Positions 1 to 4,813 of a stretch of 5,483 bases of DNA are shown one piece after another. Position 1 is the stretch's first letter. Every line of letters begins with the position of its first letter. Origin of the DNA: an uncultured Coprococcus sp. (GTDB lineage Bacteria; Bacillota_A; Clostridia; Lachnospirales; Lachnospiraceae); the NCBI GenBank assembly GCA_900767685.1, contig CAAGAB010000207.1, forward strand, positions 1-5,483, in the 5' to 3' direction. Position numbers and translations under genes: made by a program. The notes beneath the pieces are model-generated. The model had not been told where the DNA came from and searched no databases. It saw only the letters and a list, made by a program, of their open reading frames with translations.

Positions 1-213
1 AAGGTGAGATACGAGGTCGCTGGTATCAGCGATGTATCCCGTGACGGTCAAGATGGAATATACCAGCCAGGAGAGATAGACACGGACAAGCTGGGCATAG
101 ATTTTCGGATGAAAGACGGACGCCTTGAATGGCAGTCAGAGCATGGACAGATGAAGCTTACATATGTGTATATATGGAAATATGGGAAAACGGAAAGAAG
201 GATTATCAGATGA
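1..213 (+). CDS. C-terminal end of an unrecognised protein (5' partial)
   Basis: The frame is open from the first base of the window to a TGA at 211-213. A GTG at position 4 could be read as a start, but no ribosome binding site can be seen before it, so I treat this as the tail of a gene that begins upstream. About 70 residues are visible. They are hydrophilic and mixed-charge, with a short aromatic stretch (YVYIW) and a basic end (KTERRIIR). There is no membrane segment, signal peptide or motif I recognise. The stop overlaps an ATG in the arrangement ATGA at 210-213, but the frame opened there is only 15 codons long. Function is unknown. It could also be a degraded fragment. Confidence 0.4.
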   Translation, partial: KVRYEVAGISDVSRDGQDGIYQPGEIDTDKLGIDFRMKDGRLEWQSEHGQMKLTYVYIWKYGKTERRIIR

Positions 214-349
214 TATTGCGGAAACTCCTGAACGCAGGCATAAAATTCCTCTTATAGAACAAAATAAATATAGAACGTGTTGCAGACCATTCTGGGGGTT
301 GCATAGCATGTCCTGAAGAGTGATGGATTATTGTGAGTGGAGGTTCGAC

Positions 350-433
350 ATGACAAAAGCGTCAAAGATATATCTGGTGGTTCTCATATGGCTGTCAGCG
401 CTGGTGCAGATTGCGGTACTGATGATATCGTGA
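350..433 (+). CDS. Short single-membrane-segment peptide, possibly the head of a frameshifted gene
   Basis: An ATG at 350 lies 6 bases after a good Shine-Dalgarno (GTGGAGG, 337-343) and opens a 27-codon frame. The peptide has a basic start (MTKASK) followed by about 20 hydrophobic residues (IYLVVLIWLSALVQIAVLMI), so it would be a membrane peptide or an uncleaved signal/anchor. Just after the last serine codon the frame meets TGA. Skipping one T there continues in another frame as EVTSDKIGLNVRGAYGIIK and on to a TAG at 558-560, and the later codons are made of the repeat described at 492-568. This fits a secreted or membrane protein gene broken by a one-base frameshift and truncated by the repeat. 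It also fits a genuine small membrane peptide. I do not recognise the family. Confidence 0.35.
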   Translation: MTKASKIYLVVLIWLSALVQIAVLMIS

Positions 434-491
434 AGTTACATCAGATAAAATCGGCTTGAATGTGAGAGGGGCTTATGGTATCATAAAAGCA

Positions 492-537
492 GTTTTAGAG
501 AATTATAAAATAAAAATGCATTATAATTCTCTAAAAC
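492..537. repeat. Perfect 17-bp inverted repeat upstream of the ATPase gene
   Basis: The left arm GTTTTAGAGAATTATAA (492-508) and right arm TTATAATTCTCTAAAAC (521-537) are exact reverse complements separated by 12 bases. The stem is AT-rich and is not followed by a T-tract, so it does not look like an intrinsic terminator. Its position just before a gene for a predicted ATPase with a nuclease-like domain, plus the third copy at 555-568, suggests a protein binding site or a terminus-like element. As RNA it would form a stable hairpin. As DNA each arm would offer the same binding surface in opposite orientation. Confidence 0.9.
522..527 (+). promoter_or_regulatory. Possible -10 hexamer embedded in the inverted repeat
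   Basis: TATAAT at 522-527 is a consensus -10 box lying inside the right arm. The hexamer about 17 bases upstream (AGAATT, 499-504) is a poor -35, and there is no TG extension, so the promoter call rests on the -10 alone. Because the arms are inverted copies, the left arm carries the same box on the minus strand (502-507). Initiation around 534 would give a leader of about 45 bases containing the third repeat copy. Confidence 0.35.
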
Positions 538-554
538 AATATAAAAACATAGCT

Positions 555-568
555 TTTTAGAGAATTAT
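555..568 (+). repeat. Third copy of the repeat core, adjoining the ATPase gene's RBS
   Basis: TTTTAGAGAATTAT matches the first 14 bases of the core of the left arm at 493-506, in the same orientation and 62 bases downstream. It ends directly before GAGG (569-572), the probable ribosome binding site of the ATPase gene, so anything bound here could cover the start region. In RNA it could also pair with the right arm at 523-536 in competition with the left arm. Confidence 0.85.
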
Positions 569-572
569 GAGG
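569..572 (+). promoter_or_regulatory. Ribosome binding site of the ATPase gene
   Basis: GAGG lies 7 bases before the ATG at 580 and directly follows the third repeat copy. It is weaker than the AGGAGG-type sites of the pot genes in this window, consistent with low or controlled translation. Confidence 0.55.
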
Positions 573-579
573 CGATATC

Positions 580-1995
580 ATGGTTGGAAGGAAAAAAGAA
601 CAAAAGTTGTTAAATGACTGTCTGTATTCTGACAGAGCTGAGTTCTTAGTGGTGTATGGACGCCGCCGTGTTGGAAAAACCTATCTGATAAAGGAATATT
701 TTAATAATAGTTTCTCGTTTTATGCTACGGGTTTATCGAATGCGAAAACAAAGGAACAGCTTAAGGTCTTCAACGGAAGTCTTGTGGAATGTGGCGGGGA
801 AGATAAGAAGGTGCCAGCCGATTGGTATGATATGTTTGGAAAGCTCAAAAAGTTTCTTCAGAGGGAAAGTGTCAGGCGTGATCCAGTCAGTGGCAAGAGG
901 GTGATATTTCTGGATGAACTTCCGTGGATGGATACGGCAAGGTCAGATTTCAAGAGCGCATTGGAATATTTCTGGAACAGCTGGGCGTCAGCACAGAAAG
1001 ATATACTTTTGATAGTCTGCGGATCTGCGACATCGTGGATCATTGACAATCTGTTGTCGGACAAGGGCGGATTTTATAACAGGATAACCAGGCAGATGCA
1101 TCTTATGCCATTTACACTGGATGAGTGCAGGGAATTATTTGAAGAGAATGGTGTGACGATGACAAAGCAGCAGGTGATTGAGAGCTACATGGTATTTGGT
1201 GGTATCCCGTACTATCTGAACTGTTTTGACAGGAGACTAAGTCTGGCACAGAACATAGATGAACTTTTATTTAAGCAGACGGGACAGCTATATTATGAGT
1301 ATGACAGGCTGCTTGGCTCACTTTTTAAGAAGTGGGAACGTCACGCTGCAATACTTACGGCATTGTCGAAAAAAAAAGGTGGTATGCTGAGAACTGAGCT
1401 TGCCCGTATAACTGAGATAGGAGATGGAGCTCCGCTTACCAAGGCACTAAATGAACTTGAACAGTGCGGTTTTATAAGAGCGTACAAGAATTATGTAAAG
1501 GAAAAGAGCGGGATGTATTTCCAGCTTATAGATCCTTTTATGCTTTTCAGCTATCAGTTCATAAGAAACCGGGAGCATGGCAGCTGGATGAATTATATCA
1601 ATACTCCGGGATACTATTCCTGGGCTGGAAATGCATTTGAGATGGTATGTCTTATACACGTGAATCAGATTAAGAAGACATTGGGAATTGCTGGTGTTGA
1701 GACAAATGAATACGCCTGGAGAAGTATGGCATCAAACCCCGGTGCTCAGATAGACTTGATAATAGATAGAAAAGATGGAGTAGTCAATGTATGCGAAATA
1801 AAGTATACGATGGCAAAGTATGCCATAGATGCAGCATATGAGGATAATCTCAGAAACAAGATATATGCTTTTGTGAACGAGACTAAATGCAAAAAAGCAG
1901 TACATCTTACATTCTTGTCTGTAGCTGGACTGATAAAGAATAGTCATTCCGGCATTGTTCAGAATGAAATAACAGGTAACGACCTGTTTTGTTAA
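580..1995 (+). CDS. ATPase_2/DUF234 family ATPase with C-terminal PD-(D/E)XK-like domain
   Basis: This 471-residue protein begins with the typical VGRKKEQKLL motif. It has Walker A GRRRVGKT (27-34), Walker B VIFLDE (108-113), a sensor-like IVCGSATSW (145-153) and the family motif FGGIPYYL (206-213). A winged-helix region follows at about 250-315. The C-terminal part looks like a restriction-endonuclease-fold domain: GNAFE (E354), QIDLIID (D392) and CEIKY (E406, K408), matching the E...D...ExK pattern of PD-(D/E)XK nucleases. Length is normal for the family (Pfam ATPase_2, PF01637, plus DUF234, PF03008), which is widespread in archaea, Clostridia and Bacteroidetes and is mostly uncharacterised. 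ATP binding is well supported; DNA binding or cleavage is inference. The gene stands alone, preceded by three repeat copies and followed by a probable terminator. Codon 264-266 is a nine-A tract (see findings). Confidence 0.9.
   Translation: MVGRKKEQKLLNDCLYSDRAEFLVVYGRRRVGKTYLIKEYFNNSFSFYATGLSNAKTKEQLKVFNGSLVECGGEDKKVPADWYDMFGKLKKFLQRESVRRDPVSGKRVIFLDELPWMDTARSDFKSALEYFWNSWASAQKDILLIVCGSATSWIIDNLLSDKGGFYNRITRQMHLMPFTLDECRELFEENGVTMTKQQVIESYMVFGGIPYYLNCFDRRLSLAQNIDELLFKQTGQLYYEYDRLLGSLFKKWERHAAILTALSKKKGGMLRTELARITEIGDGAPLTKALNELEQCGFIRAYKNYVKEKSGMYFQLIDPFMLFSYQFIRNREHGSWMNYINTPGYYSWAGNAFEMVCLIHVNQIKKTLGIAGVETNEYAWRSMASNPGAQIDLIIDRKDGVVNVCEIKYTMAKYAIDAAYEDNLRNKIYAFVNETKCKKAVHLTFLSVAGLIKNSHSGIVQNEITGNDLFC
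1369..1377 (+). other. Nine-A homopolymer inside the ATPase gene
   Basis: Nine A's encode three lysines (264-266) in the winged-helix region, between the ATPase core and the nuclease-like domain. Loss of one A leads to TGA at 1388-1390, and gain of one leads to TGA at 1395-1397. Slippage in either direction would therefore end the protein almost at once, removing the C-terminal domain. Confidence 0.8.
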
Positions 1996-2043
1996 AGAAT
2001 TAAATGAAAATATATATCATTACCAATGATTATATGTTAGAAT

Positions 2044-2116
2044 AAATCGACTTTGTTTCAAATTGCAGGGATGCAGCCGCGAATATGCGGAATGTTTGGA
2101 GACAGGGTCGATTTTT
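2044..2116 (+). terminator. Large terminator-like stem-loop after the ATPase gene
   Basis: Bases 2044-2059 pair with 2099-2114 in 16 consecutive pairs (three of them G-U), closing at TTTTT (2112-2116). The loop contains a second small stem, CCGC (2077-2080) with GCGG (2087-2090). It begins 49 bases after the ATPase stop, so termination of that transcript is the simplest role. It is immediately followed by a perfect small palindrome, CTGCAT-AAA-ATGCAG (2117-2131). The CTGCAT strand could alternatively pair with ATGCAG at 2071-2076 inside the loop. The loop is longer than usual for an intrinsic terminator. Confidence 0.6.
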
Positions 2117-2180
2117 CTGCATAAAATGCAGAATGATCTTCATGGATTTTGGGAAAAATAGGAAGTCTGTTAGCTATTTT

Positions 2181-2285
2181 ACCCTTGATATCGTGCCTTA
2201 AAATGTATCTCGACATGGAGAGGCAGGTGGATAGGGCTACTAACCGTGATCCATGCCATCACCCGGTATCATAAAGGGGTTTTTT
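2181..2285 (+). ncRNA. Candidate structured leader RNA (three-helix junction plus U-tract)
   Basis: The closing helix is ACCCTT (2181-2186) with AGGGGT (2275-2280), then GATATCG (2187-2193) with CGGTATC (2264-2270), across a bulge at 2271-2274. The second helix is TGCCT (2194-2198) with AGGCA (2221-2225). It encloses ATGT (2203-2206) with ACAT (2213-2216) across a symmetric 4x4 internal loop. The third helix is GGTG (2226-2229) with CACC (2260-2263), or alternatively TGGAT (2228-2232) with ATCCA (2249-2253). Six T's (2280-2285) follow the closing helix. A rival hairpin, ACCC (2261-2264) with GGGT (2277-2280), would place a stem directly before the U-tract, as in a transcription switch. It matches no riboswitch class I can recall. 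Function is inferred from shape and position upstream of potA. Confidence 0.4.
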
Positions 2286-2313
2286 CTTAACATGTTTTTG
2301 ATTCCCCGACAGT

Positions 2314-2368
2314 ATGAGGGCAAGATAAAGTTGTGCTCATGCGAGGAGAGCTATCAGATAGGCTTTTC
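2314..2368 (+). other. Two adjacent hairpins in the potA leader
   Basis: The first is ATGAG (2314-2318) with CTCAT (2336-2340), extended inside by GCAA (2320-2323) with TTGT (2331-2334), with one G-G mismatch between the two helices and a 7-base loop. The second pairs 2345-2354 with 2358-2368: ten pairs, two of them G-U, one bulged G and a 3-base loop. They may be parts of a longer leader RNA; no separate function can be assigned. Confidence 0.35.
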
Positions 2369-2435
2369 GTTATTTGCTCCCCGGGCTGGTGAGATATACA
2401 GCAGTGATACATGGAGCGTGGATTTGTTGTCCGCT

Positions 2436-2484
2436 GACGGCGGGGCGGTCGCTCTTGTCGTCCATTTGGAATGGCAGATGACAA
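2436..2484 (+). promoter_or_regulatory. Strand with two mutually exclusive pairing partners
   Basis: GACGGCGGGG (2436-2445) can pair with 2453-2462 (ten pairs, four G-U). The overlapping strand TTGTCGTC (2455-2462) can instead pair with GATGACAA (2477-2484; eight pairs, one G-U), with CATT (2463-2466) and AATG (2470-2473) stacking inside. A third option is CATTTG (2463-2468) with CAAATG (2482-2487). The G-U pairs would become A-C mismatches on the other strand, favouring structure in the plus-strand transcript, the sense of potA. This is the kind of arrangement used by switching leaders. Confidence 0.35.
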
Positions 2485-2505
2485 ATGCGCTTTGTTGGGG
2501 CACTG

Positions 2506-2543
2506 TAAGTAAGTGACGGAGTATGTCACGATACTTAAGGAGG
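2506..2543 (+). promoter_or_regulatory. Hairpin abutting the potA Shine-Dalgarno
   Basis: TAAGTA (2506-2511) pairs with TACTTA (2532-2537), and GTGAC (2513-2517) pairs with GTCAC (2525-2529), with a loop GGAGTAT. The last paired base, 2537, is the first A of the ribosome binding site AAGGAGG (2537-2543), which sits 6 bases before the ATG at 2550. An alternative stem, AGTAT (2520-2524) with ATACT (2531-2535), excludes the first fold. This arrangement could tune ribosome access to potA. The Shine-Dalgarno itself is near-ideal and fixes the start. Confidence 0.5.
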
Positions 2544-2549
2544 AAATAA

Positions 2550-3998
2550 ATGGAAAAAAACAACAATAATTCCAACAATATCATTGAATTGAAAAACATT
2601 GTCAAGACCTATGACAATGGATTCACAGCAGTTGACGGCTTTAACCTCGAAGTGAAGAGAGGCGAGTTCGTCACGTTCTTAGGCCCTTCAGGCTGCGGAA
2701 AAACCACGACACTTAGAATGATAGCAGGATTCGAGATTCCTACTTCAGGAGAGATATTACTGAATGGACAGGATATCAGCAAGCTTCCACCAAATAAGAG
2801 ACCTATTAACACGGTCTTTCAGAGGTATGCGCTGTTCCCACATCTGAATATCTTTGACAACATAGCATTTGGCCTCAAGCTCAAGAAGCTTCCTAAGGCA
2901 GAAATCGTGAAGAAGGTCAAGAAGGTCCTTGAGATGGTTGACCTTGAGGGCTTTGAGGACAGAAAAGTTGCCACGCTTTCGGGTGGACAGCAGCAGAGAA
3001 TAGCTATAGCGAGAGCCCTTGTCAATGAGCCGGAGATACTTCTTCTGGATGAGCCTCTTGGCGCACTGGATCTCAAGATGAGAAAAGAGATGCAGATAGA
3101 GCTCAAGGGAATGCATGACAGGCTGGGAATCACTTTTATCTATGTAACACATGACCAGGAGGAAGCACTCACCATGTCAGACAAGATAGTTGTCATGAGC
3201 GAGGGTGAGATACAGCAGATAGGAACTCCTGAAGATATATATAATGAGCCAAAGAATGCATTTGTTGCGGATTTCATAGGCGAGAGTAACATCTTCAACG
3301 GAATCATGACGGGCAAGTTAAAGGTAAGATTCTGTGGTGCAGAATTTGTCTGTCTGGATGACGTGGAGATTGGAACAAAGGTGGACGCCGTAGTAAGACC
3401 GGAGGATGTGATGATCACTACACCTGAACAGGGCGCTGTAAAGGGCGTTGTGACATCTGTCGTATTCAAAGGTGTACACTATGAGATCACCGTTGAGTCC
3501 GGAAGGAATGAGATAGTTATTCAGACCACAAAGTCCGCTAAGGTTGGAGATAAGGTTGGTCTCAATGTTGAGCCTGATGGAATCCACATCATGATATCAG
3601 AGACTGCAATCAACAAGATAGAGAGCTCAGTCAATAGAAATTATGCCCTCGGCGTATTTGACGGTAAGGTATCATGCGATCTCACGGAGATCGTTCCGGG
3701 TTCAGCCATGAAGGATGGCGTACTGGTGGATGCAAATGGTGAGGCGATAGACCGTGAGAAGATCAAGGTAATAGTATCTATACTTCCAGAGGATATCGAC
3801 ATGAGTGATGACGAGGAAGCTGGTATACTCTGCGGACATATCATCAATCTTATATACAAGGGAGACCACTACAGCTATGTGGTGAGAACTGACAATGAGG
3901 AGGACTTTATCGTGGATGACGAGTACCTGTGGAACATGGAGGACAGAGTCAGCCTGATAATTCCAGAGGATAAGATGAAGTTTTCACTTAAGAAATAG
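2550..3998 (+). CDS. potA: Spermidine/putrescine ABC transporter ATP-binding protein PotA, with duplicated C-terminal domain
   Basis: PotA is the cytoplasmic ATPase that powers polyamine import through PotB and PotC. All ABC motifs are intact: Walker A GPSGCGKT (45-52), Q-loop Q91 in VFQRYALFPHL, signature LSGGQQQR (143-150), Walker B ILLLDEP (163-169), D-loop GALD (171-174) and H-loop H201. A TOBE-like domain follows (about 245-350). The protein is 482 residues, against roughly 350-380 for ordinary PotA, because a second related domain (about 366-482) is added. RPEDV/VVFKGVHYEITV in the first parallels LPEDI/LIYKGDHYSYVV in the second. The start has an ideal AAGGAGG and is followed by an Asn-rich leader. 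It is the first gene of the operon. The substrate assignment rests on the potABC order and overall family resemblance; a related importer substrate is possible. Confidence 0.92.
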   Translation: MEKNNNNSNNIIELKNIVKTYDNGFTAVDGFNLEVKRGEFVTFLGPSGCGKTTTLRMIAGFEIPTSGEILLNGQDISKLPPNKRPINTVFQRYALFPHLNIFDNIAFGLKLKKLPKAEIVKKVKKVLEMVDLEGFEDRKVATLSGGQQQRIAIARALVNEPEILLLDEPLGALDLKMRKEMQIELKGMHDRLGITFIYVTHDQEEALTMSDKIVVMSEGEIQQIGTPEDIYNEPKNAFVADFIGESNIFNGIMTGKLKVRFCGAEFVCLDDVEIGTKVDAVVRPEDVMITTPEQGAVKGVVTSVVFKGVHYEITVESGRNEIVIQTTKSAKVGDKVGLNVEPDGIHIMISETAINKIESSVNRNYALGVFDGKVSCDLTEIVPGSAMKDGVLVDANGEAIDREKIKVIVSILPEDIDMSDDEEAGILCGHIINLIYKGDHYSYVVRTDNEEDFIVDDEYLWNMEDRVSLIIPEDKMKFSLKK

Positions 3999-4000
3999 AT

Positions 4001-4006
4001 GGAGGG
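4001..4006 (+). promoter_or_regulatory. Ribosome binding site that decides the potB start
   Basis: GGAGGG at 4001-4006 touches the ATG at 4007, leaving no spacer for that start, but lies exactly 6 bases before the in-frame ATG at 4013. The latter is therefore preferred. Confidence 0.8.
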
Positions 4007-4012
4007 ATGAAC

Positions 4013-4813
4013 ATGAACGGCTTACGTTTTTCAAGAAAACAGCTGGGCATCCCATACGCATTATTTCTCATATGCTTTGTAGTTGCACCACTGTTTGTAA
4101 TTATTTATTATGCCTTCACCAACGGCGAGGGCAGGTTTACATTTGACAATCTGACGGGATTCTTTACCAGCCCGAACACCATAGGTACTCTGGCATACAG
4201 CTTTTTGCTTGCCATAGTGACTACTCTGGTGTGTCTGCTGCTGGCATATCCGATCGCATATATACTTGCGAGAAGTGAGATGAAAAGGAAATCGGTAATT
4301 GTCATGATGTTCGTGCTCCCGATGTGGATCAACTTCACACTGAGGATCACAGCACTCAAGGAGGTACTCACGGTTATAGAGGGCAATCTGGCATTCCACC
4401 CGTTTCTCAATTCGGTTATAGGAATGACATATGATTTCCTGCCATTTATGATACTTCCTATATACACAACCATATTGAAGCTTGACGGCAGCCTTATGGA
4501 GGCCGCTGTGGATCTTGGGGCAAATAGCTTCCAGACATTTGTCAAGGTCACACTTCCGCTCACCGTTCCGGGAATCGTAAGCGGAATAGTTATGGTATTT
4601 TTGCCGTCTATGACTAACTATGTTGTGCTTGACATGCTTTACAACAGCACATACATCATGGGTAGTCTGATAGGAAGCTACTTCTCAGCATACAACTGGA
4701 ACGGCGGTTCCATGATAGCACTCGTCCTTCTTGTGATAATACTTGTATTCACACTTGCGACAAACAAGTACACGGATGACGACGGGGGAAGCAGAGGAGG
4801 TGCGTTGTTATAA
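4013..4813 (+). CDS. potB: Spermidine/putrescine ABC transporter permease PotB
   Basis: PotB is one of two membrane permeases of the importer. From the chosen start it has 266 residues, normal for the family. Hydrophobic segments lie at roughly 12-33, 57-86, 95-112, 131-152, 184-205 and 234-250, giving the usual six-helix layout with a charged C-terminal tail (KYTDDDGG). The EAA loop that docks on the ATPase is clear: EAAVDLG (163-169) followed nine residues later by VTLP (179-182), matching EAA---G---------I-LP. The gene follows potA by 14 bases. An ATG two codons earlier (4007) is in frame but abuts the Shine-Dalgarno. The stop TAA shares its last base with the potC start, which suggests translational coupling. 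The family is clear; the exact polyamine is not. Confidence 0.93.
   Translation: MNGLRFSRKQLGIPYALFLICFVVAPLFVIIYYAFTNGEGRFTFDNLTGFFTSPNTIGTLAYSFLLAIVTTLVCLLLAYPIAYILARSEMKRKSVIVMMFVLPMWINFTLRITALKEVLTVIEGNLAFHPFLNSVIGMTYDFLPFMILPIYTTILKLDGSLMEAAVDLGANSFQTFVKVTLPLTVPGIVSGIVMVFLPSMTNYVVLDMLYNSTYIMGSLIGSYFSAYNWNGGSMIALVLLVIILVFTLATNKYTDDDGGSRGGALL
4795..4800 (+). promoter_or_regulatory. Ribosome binding site of potC, inside the end of potB
   Basis: AGGAGG at 4795-4800 is 12 bases before the potC ATG, longer than the 6-base spacing seen for potA and potB. No closer in-frame ATG, GTG or TTG exists between them, so potC probably also relies on ribosomes finishing potB. Confidence 0.6.

Larger units (their letters stand above)
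214..579. other. Gene-poor stretch between partial ORF and ATPase gene
   Basis: Apart from the small membrane-peptide frame at 350-433 and the repeat cluster at 492-568, I see no supported gene, tRNA or terminator here. Several short frames are closed by stops. The part from about 480 onward is very AT-rich, unlike the more mixed composition before it, which suggests a junction between older flanking DNA and the ATPase module. Confidence 0.5.
1996..2549. other. Long non-coding interval with dense potential RNA structure
   Basis: There are 554 bases between the ATPase stop and potA. The longest plus-strand frame (ATG at 2253, TGA at 2514-2516) has no ribosome binding site and no recognisable protein content. 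The interval holds a terminator-like stem, a predicted three-helix junction with a U-tract, a chain of hairpins and the potA ribosome binding site, each listed separately. A small hairpin also sits at 2016-2030 (ATCATT/AATGAT). I could not find one convincing promoter for potA. Weak candidates are TTGTTA-16-TATATA (1989-2016) and TTGCTC-15-TATACA (2374-2400). Confidence 0.6.

Noticed and set aside
210..257. 15-codon frame starting in an ATGA overlap with the first partial gene
   Set aside because: Too short, with no ribosome binding site of its own and no supporting feature. The overlap alone is weak evidence.
492..537. Intrinsic terminator
   Set aside because: The stem is AT-rich and no T-tract follows either arm in the right place; the next copy of the repeat follows instead.
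492..568. CRISPR-like array, since the repeat begins GTTTTAGAG as some type II repeats do
   Set aside because: Only three copies exist, one of them inverted, with 12- and 17-base gaps and no cas genes. The resemblance is limited to a few bases.
2374..2400. Promoter TTGCTC-15-TATACA for potA
   Set aside because: The spacer is short and the -35 imperfect. It is kept only as a weak candidate in the interval description, not as a feature.
2253..2516. 87-codon plus-strand open frame in the potA leader
   Set aside because: It has no ribosome binding site before the ATG, no recognisable protein features and lies across predicted RNA helices. A frame of this length is expected by chance in GC-richer non-coding DNA.
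2757..3152. 131-codon minus-strand frame across potA
   Set aside because: It lies antisense to conserved ABC ATPase motifs and has no plausible start signal or domain. It is a shadow of potA codon use.
4007..4012. potB start at the first ATG (adds Met-Asn)
   Set aside because: The Shine-Dalgarno GGAGGG touches this ATG; the second ATG at 4013 has the proper 6-base spacing.
4108..4563. 151-codon minus-strand frame across potB
   Set aside because: It is antisense to a clear permease with the EAA motif and has no ribosome binding site or recognisable domain.
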